Of a DNA stretch of 5,570 nucleotides, positions 1-5,519 are shown piece by piece. Position numbers and translations under genes: made by a program. The notes under the pieces are model-generated. The model was given only the letters and a program-made list of their open reading frames with translations, did no database searches and was not told the origin of the DNA. The stretch's first letter is position 1. Every line of letters begins with the position of its first letter. Source of the stretch: Porticoccaceae bacterium (lineage in GTDB: Bacteria; Pseudomonadota; Gammaproteobacteria; Pseudomonadales; Porticoccaceae); NCBI GenBank assembly GCA_017858295.1, contig JAFMBU010000115.1, positions 1 through 5,570 on the forward strand, given 5' to 3'.

Positions 1-175
1 CAGGCTCTTCAGCTACTGGTTCTTCTATTAAGGGCTCGTCAATAACTGAGTTTTCAGTGGTTGATGAACCGCCACCACCACAGGCCATCAAGGCACTGCA
101 CAGGACAATCAGGCTGAATTTTCGCGCATTACAAAGCATGCCGGCTAGGGAAAATAGCTGTGAGCTGGATAACAT
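1..175 (-). CDS. Lipoprotein, N-terminal part (runs off left edge)
   Basis: Reading the minus strand from the ATG at 175 gives an open frame to the window edge. It begins with a lipoprotein signal peptide: a short positive n-region (NARK), a hydrophobic core (FSLIVLCSALMA) and the lipobox LMAC followed by GGGGSS. The lipidated cysteine would be residue 32 from the ATG at 175, or residue 20 from a second in-frame ATG at 139. The second start gives a more usual signal length, but the first has the better purine-rich stretch upstream (AGAGA, near 185-190). Glycine at +2 has no Asp retention signal, so outer-membrane sorting is likely. After the cysteine comes a flexible acidic, proline-rich stretch (DEPLIEEPVAEEP), typical of a linker. 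The functional domain lies outside the window, so the role is unknown. It is divergent from the ubiX unit. The lipoprotein call is firm; identity is not. Confidence 0.75.
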   Translation of the reverse strand, partial: MLSSSQLFSLAGMLCNARKFSLIVLCSALMACGGGGSSTTENSVIDEPLIEEPVAEEP

Positions 176-341
176 AGATTTTTTTCTCTGGTTTTTATTT
201 TTTTGGCGCGAGACTATAGCGCAAAGAACGTCCAAGAGCTCATATAGTTGATAGATAAAGCGATTATCAGGGCAAGCTATGCGGTGAAAGTGGCAGCTGC
301 TGTTCAAGGGAGTCTTTGGTTGGAGCCCAAGGTTAACCAGC

Positions 342-420
342 AACTTGTCATACTGAGCGAAGCCGAAGGATCTTCTGCCGACTTGAGGAGATCCCTCCAC
401 TGCGGTCGGGATGACAAGTT
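342..420. repeat. REP-like palindromic repeat, complete hairpin unit
   Basis: The ends are a perfect 10-bp inverted repeat: AACTTGTCAT at 342-351 and ATGACAAGTT at 411-420. Inside, the head 347-373 (GTCATACTGAGCG..., ending GAAGGATCT) is an imperfect inverted copy of the tail 390-415 (starting GATCCCTCC and ending CGGGATGAC), with about 19 of 26 positions complementary. The whole can fold as a long, mismatched hairpin with a loop around 374-389. From general knowledge, sequences of the form GTCATCCTGAGCGNAGTCGAAGGATC are widespread intergenic repeats in bacterial genomes. They behave like REP or MITE-like non-autonomous elements. A 7-bp direct repeat GTTAACC lies at 332-338 and 418-424 around the unit. 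It could be a target duplication, although it is partly palindromic itself and overlaps the right arm. Confidence 0.75.
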
Positions 421-425
421 AACCT

Positions 426-436
426 GGTCGGGATGG
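426..436. repeat. Partial tail copy of the REP-like repeat
   Basis: GGTCGGGATG at 426-435 repeats positions 404-413 exactly, which is the tail end of the preceding palindrome. It then diverges (GCTCA instead of ACAAG). This looks like the remnant of a second tail, left by deletion or unequal recombination between repeat units. It is short, so chance cannot be fully excluded, but its place between two clear repeat units supports the reading. Confidence 0.45.
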
Positions 437-447
437 CTCACAACTCT

Positions 448-474
448 GTCATCCTGAGCGCAGTCGAAGGATCT
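448..474. repeat. Second head copy of the REP-like repeat
   Basis: This 27-bp segment (GTCATCCTGAGCG..., ending GAAGGATCT) matches the first head at 347-373 at 24 of 27 positions, in the same orientation. It has no tail of its own downstream. It is a better complement to the tail at 390-415 (22 of 26 positions) than the first head is, so an alternative hairpin with a 32-base loop (416-447) is possible. It ends 79 bp before the ubiX start. Confidence 0.7.
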
Positions 475-542
475 CAAGCTTATACCTGCACTTACCACTA
501 CCCAGACCCCGCCAAACAGGGCAAAATACCTGCCAAACTAGC

Positions 543-547
543 AAGGA
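543..547 (+). promoter_or_regulatory. Ribosome binding site of ubiX
   Basis: AAGGA lies six bases before the ATG at 554. This is a good Shine-Dalgarno match at normal spacing and supports that start over any other in the frame. Confidence 0.75.
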
Positions 548-553
548 ACTTCT

Positions 554-1120
554 ATGCGACTCATTATTGGTATGTCTGGCTCCAGCGGTGTTATCTATGG
601 CATTCGAATGTTGCAAATGCTCGCTGACAAGCCCGAAATTGAAACTCATTTGGTGATGAGCCAAGCAGCACGTATGAATATTGGCATCGAAACCGATTGG
701 ACAGCAGAAGATGTGGAAGCTCTGGCGGATGAAGTGCATAACAATAAGAATATTGGTGCCACTATTGCCAGTGGTTCATTTAAAACCGCCGGCATGATTG
801 TGGTTCCCTGTTCCATGAAAACCCTCTCTGGAATCGTTAATTCCTACGCCGATAATCTGCTGATTCGCGCTGCCGATGTGATCCTCAAGGAGCGCCGCAG
901 GCTGGTTATTGTGCCCCGGGAGTCGCCCTTGCACACTGGCCACTGCGAGCTAATGGCTAAGGCCAGCCAGTACGGTGCGATTATCTGTCCTCCATCGCCG
1001 GCGTTTTATACCAACCCCCAGAGCGTCGACGATATTATCAATCACTCTGTGGCCCGAGTGCTGGATTTATTTGATATTGAAACTGCCAGCCTTAAGCGCT
1101 GGCAAGGACAGGGCAGTTAA
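554..1120 (+). CDS. ubiX: UbiX-family flavin prenyltransferase
   Basis: The 188-residue product fits the flavin prenyltransferase family. These soluble enzymes join a dimethylallyl group to reduced FMN to make prenylated FMN, the cofactor of UbiD-type decarboxylases. In most gammaproteobacteria this serves ubiquinone synthesis. Visible motifs are the N-terminal FMN-binding loop GMSGSSG (6-12), ETHLVMSQAA (30-39), SGSF (73-76), PCSMKTLSGI (85-94), RAADVILKERR (105-115), PRESPLH (121-127), PAFY (149-152) and NHSVARVLD (163-171). By alignment from memory with Pseudomonas UbiX, the active-site residues R122, K129, E140, Y169 and R185 correspond to R105, K112, E123, Y152 and R168. All are present, so the enzyme should be active. 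The overall pattern and the RWQG end resemble E. coli UbiX. The VPRE stretch also resembles the B subunits of hydroxyarylic acid decarboxylases, but no C or D subunit is nearby. The stop overlaps the next gene by one base. No ubiD lies in the window. Confidence 0.93.
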   Translation: MRLIIGMSGSSGVIYGIRMLQMLADKPEIETHLVMSQAARMNIGIETDWTAEDVEALADEVHNNKNIGATIASGSFKTAGMIVVPCSMKTLSGIVNSYADNLLIRAADVILKERRRLVIVPRESPLHTGHCELMAKASQYGAIICPPSPAFYTNPQSVDDIINHSVARVLDLFDIETASLKRWQGQGS

Positions 1121-1596
1121 TGGCGGCCGACACGTCCCCATTAAAGGCTTTTCTGCAGTCTGAATCGGTGCTAACTCTGTCGGTGAACGACGATCAAGGG
1201 CCCTGGACTGCGCCTGTGCTCTATGTGGCTGACGAGGATTTAAATCTTTATTTTCTCTCCGCTTCCTCGACTCGGCATATTGCCAGTCTGCCCGAAGATG
1301 GCCGTATTGCGGCATCGATTTACAGTGACTACAAAGGTGATTGGCTGGGAATTTGCGGTGTGCAGATGGAGGCGGATATCAGTCAGCTTGATAAGGCCGA
1401 TCGAGTCGCTGCAGCGGCACGGTATTTTCAGCGTTTTCCCGAAGTGAAAGCGCTGATCGACAATCCGGCCAATGATCAAGAAAAGCGCATTGGTGCGGCC
1501 TTTGCAAAGAGTCATTTCTTTCGTGTAACGCCAACCTTTTTACGCTTTATTAATAATGCCGATGGTTTTTCGTCGCGCAATGAGTGGCGTTTCTAG
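1120..1596 (+). CDS. Pyridoxamine 5'-phosphate oxidase-like FMN-binding split-barrel protein
   Basis: The 158-residue product has the pattern of small FMN-binding split-barrel proteins. It has an N-terminal helix followed by SVLTLSV (16-22), WTAPVLYVADED (29-40) and LYFLSASSTRHIASL (43-57). That last segment is the usual strand-loop with an Arg-His pair (52-53) that contacts the FMN phosphate in related proteins. It continues with RIAASIYSD (62-70) and WLGICGVQMEADI (75-87). A helical insert (89-115) and a strand SHFFRVTPTFLRFI (131-144) close the fold. The layout resembles E. coli YhbP (UPF0306, 147 residues) more than true PdxH, which is longer and has pyridoxal-phosphate-binding residues not seen here. 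The substrate is unknown; flavin reductase, heme-related and F420-like activities all occur in the superfamily. The ATG overlaps the ubiX stop (TAATG), with AAGGA at 1104-1108 upstream, so the two are very likely translated together. It is convergent with putA. Confidence 0.82.
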   Translation: MAADTSPLKAFLQSESVLTLSVNDDQGPWTAPVLYVADEDLNLYFLSASSTRHIASLPEDGRIAASIYSDYKGDWLGICGVQMEADISQLDKADRVAAAARYFQRFPEVKALIDNPANDQEKRIGAAFAKSHFFRVTPTFLRFINNADGFSSRNEWRF

Positions 1597-1615
1597 TCTC
1601 TTTGAAATAAGACTA
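1594..1615. terminator. Small inverted repeat at the convergent gene ends (weak terminator candidate)
   Basis: TAGTCT at 1594-1599 and AGACTA at 1610-1615 form a perfect 6-bp inverted repeat with a 10-base loop. Each arm contains the TAG stop of one of the two convergent genes. The stem is short and AT-rich and lacks a clear U tract, so intrinsic termination in either direction would be weak at best. Confidence 0.25.
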
Positions 1616-4600
1616 TTCCTCTAAATTAAACAGTTTGGTATTACCCCCGCGGGCAACCAAATTCTCCGTGCGAGTGCGCTCGCTTAAAAACCACAGCAAC
1701 CAATGATAGTTATAATCCTCGTCCCGCTGAGGCCACTCAATCAAGGGAATAATACTTCCAGAGCGTTTTGCCATGGCCTGTCTCAAGCTTGAGCTATCGG
1801 CGTTTAGGCTATTGGCAACAATGGCCTCCACCTGATTATCTTGAATCAATCCCCCAAGGCTTTCGAGATCAGTAAGTTGTACTAGCTGATTGGGCAGACC
1901 GGCTTTGAGATACTTATTTTGCAGACTTTGCAGTGCCTCTTTATGACAGTCATCAGCAGTTACAATCACCGGGCAGCCACAGAGCAGAGCGCTGGCAATT
2001 TGCTTCTCTGCATCGGTAAACAAATCCTCTTGGGTAACAATTAGTGTCACCACACCACGGCCTTGAACTGATAGTCGATTGTCTTCGCCAGTGGGTCCCG
2101 GCAGCTCTATCGGATTGGCCAACTTTTCTCTAGCGACAGCGTCAATTTGCTGTAGCCATGAGCGGTCTGTGATGACCTGTTGCAGAATAATCAGTCGCGA
2201 ATCGATTGAAGTGGACTGCCAGTTTTTGAGTGCCTTTTGGGCGTTCGATACTATTATTTCGTGGCTGATTCCATGGCTGACATCAGGCTTATTAATCGCC
2301 ACATTAAATGATCCCTGTGCCGTCTTTGGAATGTCTGCACCAGAAAAACGCAGCATATAGTTGGGTCCACCGGCTTTTGGACCTGTACCTGATAAGCCCC
2401 GACCACCAAAGGGGTTTACTCCAACTACCGCACCGACCATATTGCGATTGATATAGGTATTGCCGGCAATGGTATTGCTAAAGACCTTCTGAGCAAAGGC
2501 TTGAATGCGACTGTGAACCCCAAGGGTGAGACCAAAGCCAGTGTTATTGATCTGTTTAAGCACCTCACCGAGCTTATCTGAATCAAAGCGCACTACATGG
2601 AGTATGGGGCCAAAGACTTCTTCTGTAAGCAGGTCCAGGGAATCGATTTCAAAGGCATGGGGCGCGACAAAGCTGCCATTTTCGCAGCTGCTGTCTAGCT
2701 CAACCTTGGCAATTAGTGTGGCTTCGTGGTGCATGCGCTCTATATGGGCTTGCAACTCTTTTTGTGCTCCAGAGTCGATCACTGGCCCCAAGTCACTGCT
2801 TAATAAGCGCGGATCGCCAACATGCAGTGACGCCATGGCACCTTTGAGCATAGCCAGCACATCCTCAGCTATATCGGATTGAATAAACAATACACGCAGG
2901 GCCGAGCAGCGCTGCCCGGCACTTTGAAAGGCCGACATAATAACGTCGTCCACCACCTGCTCGGGGAGGGCGCTGGAGTCCACGACCATGCAATTTTGGC
3001 CGCCAGTCTCGGCAATAAAAGGAATCGGTTTCCCGGGGCGCATGGCCAACTGCTGATTGATATGTTGAGCGGTGCCAGTGGAACCGGTGAAGGCAATGCC
3101 GGCAATACGACTGTCACCCAGTACTAGGTTGCCAATCTGCGAGCCACTGCCGAGTAGTAGCTGCAATGCTGAGCCGGGCACCCCGGCCTCATGGAACAAG
3201 CGCACTGCATAGGCGGCAATGGCCGGTGTCTGGGCGGCGGGTTTGGCCAGTACTGTATTGCCCGCGGCCAGAGCGGCGGCAATCTGGCCGACGGTAATGG
3301 CGAGGGGGAAATTCCATGGACTGACGCAGAAGAATACTCCAAGTCCGGTTAAGCCCTGCAATGCTCTGGCTTGCACTGCGTAGTAGCGACAGAAGTCGAT
3401 AGCCTCGCGAACTTCGGAGATGCCGTCATTAACTGTGCGCCCCCCTTCAAGGCTGATCACACCCATTAGCTGAGCGAAATCTCGCTCCATTAGATCCGCG
3501 ACTTTTTCGAGAATCGTCGCGCGGGCACCATGGCCGACGCCATTCCAGGCCGGATAGGCTTGGTTGGCAGATTCTAGGGCGTGGAGAATATCTTTATCGT
3601 CGACTCGGGCGCTTTGGCCAATCAACAGAGTCTGGTTGCTGGGGTTATAGCTGGGTGTCAGTTGCCGATCTAAAGCCACGCCGTCAATAATTGGTTGCGA
3701 GAGTAGCTGCGGGGTTTTGGCAATCTGGCCCAAGAGCTGCTCGGCTTCCAGTACTGAATCCAGGTCTATGCCATGGGCATTTTTGCGCTCTTCCCCCACA
3801 GCTCTAAACATTTCTGGGGGTACAGGGATACCTTTGTGCTGATAGGGAAAGCAGCCAGTGACCTGCTTGCGAGTGTCTTCAAGCAGTTCTTCTACTGGAG
3901 TCTGTTGGTCGAGGAAGCGATTGACAAAAGAGCTGTTGGCGCCATTTTCCAGCAGACGTCGCACCAGATAGGGAAGCAGATCCCTATGGTTGCCGATGGG
4001 GGCGTAGACGCGCACCGGGATGGGTCTGCTAGCGGCTTTTCTTAGGTTGTTGTAGAGAATATGGCCCATGCCATGAAGACGCTGAAATTCAAATTCGCGG
4101 TCCCCGGCAATATTGAGAATCATGCTGGCGGTATAGGCATTGTGGGTGGCAAATTGCGGGAATACCGCGTCCTGGGCATCGAGCAATATGGCGGCACAGT
4201 GCTGATAGCAGAGGTCGGTATTGGCTTTGCGGGTGAATACCGGATAGCTTTCAAGGCCCAGTTCCTGGGCATGTTTGATTTCGGCATCCCAGTAGGCACC
4301 TTTAACCAGTCGCACCATTAGACGGCGATTAGTCTCGCGGGCTAAACCAATCAGCCATTTGGCTGTATCCGGGGCACGCTTCTGATAGGCCTGCAGAACA
4401 AAGCCGAGTCCCTGCCAGCCATCCAAATCACTGTCTTTGGCCAAAGCTTCAAAGATATCCATGGAGATGTCGAGTCGGTAGGCTTCCTCAGCGTCGATGG
4501 AGAGACCAATATTGTATTGGGCGGCTTGGACGCAGAGCTGCTTAATGCGTGGCAGCAATTCTTTTATCACTAGGTCGTACTGGGCAAAATAGTAGCGCGG

Positions 4601-5344
4601 GTGCAGCGCCGAGAGCTTTACTGAAATGCCATTGGCGCTGTGTACATCTGAATCCTTGGCGCTCTGGCCAATACTGTCAATGGCACTGGCATAGGCGGCC
4701 AAATAGTTACGGGCGTCGGCATCGGTGCGGGCTCCTTCTCCGAGCATATCAAAGGAGAATCTAGTCTCGGGGTCATTTTGTTTGGCGCCACGCTTAAGGC
4801 CCTCTTTGATATTGCGACCCAGTACATACTGACCGCCCATGATTTTCATTGCCTGCATTACGGCTGCGCGAATAACTGGTTCGCCAGCGCTGGCGGTGAG
4901 TCGCCTGACCCAGTTATCGGTATTTTCGGTGATCTCTGCGTCGAGACTCACCAGCTGGCCAGTGAGCATAAGGCCCCAGGTTGAGGCATTCACAAACAGG
5001 GATTTTGAATTGTTGCGATGGCTGTTCCAGTTGCCGGCTTTGATTTTTTCGGCAATTAAGCGATCTGCGGTTAATGCATCTGGCACCCGCAGCAGAGCTT
5101 CAGCCAAGCACATAAGGGCCACCCCTTCAGCATTGGAGAGACCAAATTCCAGTAAAAACGCATCCAATATACCGCTGCTGGATTTGTCCGCGCGACATTG
5201 AGTCACCAGCTGCCGTGATTCCTGCAAGATATTGTCTCGGGTTGCCCCAGACAGTGGATTACTGTGCAGTAACTGAGTCACAGCCTGGTGTTCATCCTGG
5301 TGAGTGACTTCTCGGATTTTATTGCGCAGCGCAGCCTGATTCAT
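1613..5344 (-). CDS. putA: Bifunctional proline dehydrogenase / L-glutamate-gamma-semialdehyde dehydrogenase PutA, type B
   Basis: This 1243-residue enzyme oxidises proline to pyrroline-5-carboxylate with FAD, passing electrons to membrane quinone, and then oxidises glutamate semialdehyde to glutamate with NAD. An alpha-helical arm domain (about 1-180) contains SLFVNASTWGL. The proline dehydrogenase barrel (about 190-480) carries K243, D284 in IDAEE, R345 and Y351 in RLVKGAYWD, Y447, Y459 and R462-R463 in YLVRRLLENGAN. These match E. coli K329, D370, R431, Y437, Y540, Y552 and R555-R556. The aldehyde dehydrogenase domain (about 560-1000) has SPWNFP (N678), FTGSTG, E779 in AETGGQN, the catalytic C813 in SAGQRCSALR, EVFGP, and PFGGRGLSGTGPKAGGP. 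Residue 704 is Ala in KPAAQT, where Glu is usual. A degenerate, non-catalytic ALDH-like domain (about 1030-1220) and the tail ARGGNTKLFNLEE follow, as in long PutAs. The E. coli-type ribbon-helix-helix domain is absent: codons just upstream read TAA GTA TCG ATG. This architecture is type B. Confidence 0.97.
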   Translation of the reverse strand: MNQAALRNKIREVTHQDEHQAVTQLLHSNPLSGATRDNILQESRQLVTQCRADKSSSGILDAFLLEFGLSNAEGVALMCLAEALLRVPDALTADRLIAEKIKAGNWNSHRNNSKSLFVNASTWGLMLTGQLVSLDAEITENTDNWVRRLTASAGEPVIRAAVMQAMKIMGGQYVLGRNIKEGLKRGAKQNDPETRFSFDMLGEGARTDADARNYLAAYASAIDSIGQSAKDSDVHSANGISVKLSALHPRYYFAQYDLVIKELLPRIKQLCVQAAQYNIGLSIDAEEAYRLDISMDIFEALAKDSDLDGWQGLGFVLQAYQKRAPDTAKWLIGLARETNRRLMVRLVKGAYWDAEIKHAQELGLESYPVFTRKANTDLCYQHCAAILLDAQDAVFPQFATHNAYTASMILNIAGDREFEFQRLHGMGHILYNNLRKAASRPIPVRVYAPIGNHRDLLPYLVRRLLENGANSSFVNRFLDQQTPVEELLEDTRKQVTGCFPYQHKGIPVPPEMFRAVGEERKNAHGIDLDSVLEAEQLLGQIAKTPQLLSQPIIDGVALDRQLTPSYNPSNQTLLIGQSARVDDKDILHALESANQAYPAWNGVGHGARATILEKVADLMERDFAQLMGVISLEGGRTVNDGISEVREAIDFCRYYAVQARALQGLTGLGVFFCVSPWNFPLAITVGQIAAALAAGNTVLAKPAAQTPAIAAYAVRLFHEAGVPGSALQLLLGSGSQIGNLVLGDSRIAGIAFTGSTGTAQHINQQLAMRPGKPIPFIAETGGQNCMVVDSSALPEQVVDDVIMSAFQSAGQRCSALRVLFIQSDIAEDVLAMLKGAMASLHVGDPRLLSSDLGPVIDSGAQKELQAHIERMHHEATLIAKVELDSSCENGSFVAPHAFEIDSLDLLTEEVFGPILHVVRFDSDKLGEVLKQINNTGFGLTLGVHSRIQAFAQKVFSNTIAGNTYINRNMVGAVVGVNPFGGRGLSGTGPKAGGPNYMLRFSGADIPKTAQGSFNVAINKPDVSHGISHEIIVSNAQKALKNWQSTSIDSRLIILQQVITDRSWLQQIDAVAREKLANPIELPGPTGEDNRLSVQGRGVVTLIVTQEDLFTDAEKQIASALLCGCPVIVTADDCHKEALQSLQNKYLKAGLPNQLVQLTDLESLGGLIQDNQVEAIVANSLNADSSSLRQAMAKRSGSIIPLIEWPQRDEDYNYHWLLWFLSERTRTENLVARGGNTKLFNLEE

Positions 5345-5350
5345 CGATAC

Positions 5351-5394
5351 TTACCTGTAATGGTGCCTATTAAAGATATGGCATTTTCAGGTAA
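5351..5394 (-). promoter_or_regulatory. Inverted repeat covering the putA ribosome binding site
   Basis: TTACCTG (5351-5357) and CAGGTAA (5388-5394) are perfect 7-bp inverted copies, 37 bp apart centre to centre. On the putA strand the proximal arm reads CAGGTAA. It contains the only Shine-Dalgarno-like sequence (AGGT, about 8 bases before the ATG at 5344). The distal arm TTACCTG could pair with it in the mRNA, with one extra G-U pair outside and two A-U pairs beyond an A-A mismatch inside. The repeat may instead be a protein-binding dyad in DNA. The repeat is plainly visible; its role is inference. Confidence 0.45.
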
Positions 5395-5420
5395 AGTCTG
5401 CAGCATATGTCTCCATAATT

Positions 5421-5426
5421 TATAAT
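5421..5426 (+). promoter_or_regulatory. Candidate -10 element for the Lrp-type regulator gene
   Basis: This is an exact TATAAT on the plus strand. The hexamer at the expected -35 place is poor (TCTGCA with an 18-base spacer, 3 of 6), which fits an activator-dependent or weak promoter. The region is AT-rich, so a chance match is possible. Transcription would start near 5433, inside the palindrome at 5431-5445, and leave a leader of about 87 bases. Confidence 0.35.
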
Positions 5427-5430
5427 TTTC

Positions 5431-5445
5431 CAGTTAAATAAACTG
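5431..5445. promoter_or_regulatory. Candidate Lrp/AsnC-family operator
   Basis: CAGTTAAATAAACTG is a near-perfect 15-bp palindrome: 5-bp arms CAGTT/AACTG around an A/T-only centre. Compared with the E. coli Lrp consensus YAGHAWATTWTDCTR it agrees at 12 of 15 positions, including both conserved outer triplets (CAG and CTG). It lies between putA and a divergent Lrp/AsnC-type gene, and just downstream of a TATAAT in the regulator's direction, a position suited to autorepression. Binding by this regulator is inferred; consensus sequences differ between family members. Confidence 0.5.
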
Positions 5446-5507
5446 CTATTTTGGCTTAAATGGATTATTGTTCTGCTTGGGGTGTTTGCGCTTTTTAGCT
5501 GTGTTTT

Positions 5508-5511
5508 GGAG
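5508..5511 (+). promoter_or_regulatory. Ribosome binding site of the Lrp-type regulator
   Basis: GGAG lies eight bases before the ATG at 5520. It is a normal Shine-Dalgarno match and supports that start. Confidence 0.6.
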
Positions 5512-5519
5512 TGTCGAAA

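Larger units (their letters stand above)
176..553. other. Intergenic region between lipoprotein gene and ubiX
   Basis: This 378-bp gap between two divergent genes holds no convincing gene. The lipoprotein-proximal side (181-205) is T-rich on the plus strand. A TATAGT hexamer on the minus strand (213-218) could be a -10 element for the lipoprotein gene, but no good -35 stands at the right distance. Positions 331-480 hold the REP-like repeats described separately. No strong sigma-70 promoter for ubiX could be picked out in 475-540. Short open frames here read through the repeats and are not credible proteins. Confidence 0.7.
5345..5519. promoter_or_regulatory. Divergent putA / Lrp-type regulator intergenic region
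   Basis: This 175-bp AT-rich region separates two divergent genes. Toward the regulator there is a perfect TATAAT at 5421-5426, without a good -35 at 17 bp. Toward putA, two weak options are seen: TTTAAT (minus strand, 5374-5369) with TTTACC 15 bp upstream (5395-5390), or TATAAA (minus strand, 5424-5419) without a clear -35. A palindrome at 5431-5445 and the inverted repeat at 5351-5394 are listed separately. The start sites cannot be fixed from sequence. Shared control of both genes from this region is the natural reading. Confidence 0.5.

Noticed and set aside
248..457. Plus-strand open frame of 69 codons over the same repeats
   Set aside because: Most of it reads through the repeat unit (ILSEAEGSS, SLHCGRDDK), and the front part has no recognisable pattern.
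331..480. CRISPR-like repeat array
   Set aside because: There are only two full heads in direct orientation, with tails in inverse orientation and no uniform spacers or cas genes. The arrangement is that of palindromic REP-like elements.
304..498. Minus-strand open frame of 64 codons containing SFDCAQDD and LSSRPQWRDL
   Set aside because: It is a translation of the REP-like repeats on both arms. Such peptides appear as spurious hypothetical proteins wherever this repeat occurs, and no ribosome binding site or conserved domain supports it.
449..739. Minus-strand open frame of 96 codons overlapping the start of ubiX
   Set aside because: It covers the conserved FMN-binding N-terminus of ubiX and part of the repeat region, and is rich in Cys and His without a recognisable motif.
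554..1120. Assignment as a B subunit of a hydroxyarylic acid decarboxylase (bsdB/ecdB type) rather than ubiX
   Set aside because: The VPRE stretch is compatible, but length, SGSFKTAGM, KTLSGIVNSY and the RWQG end also match E. coli UbiX, and no C or D subunit gene adjoins it.
2526..2882. Plus-strand open frame of 118 codons inside putA
   Set aside because: It lies wholly antisense to the conserved aldehyde dehydrogenase domain, is rich in Ser as expected of a reverse frame, and resembles no family.
4839..5201. Plus-strand open frame of 120 codons antisense to the N-terminal part of putA
   Set aside because: The opposite strand encodes conserved PutA residues throughout. The antisense frame has no domain pattern or convincing start signal.
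1613..5344. Frameshift or premature stop that might have removed the PutA N-terminal domain
   Set aside because: The frame is intact over all domains. The region upstream of the ATG is AT-rich regulatory sequence without a recognisable ribbon-helix-helix in another frame, so the domain is simply absent.
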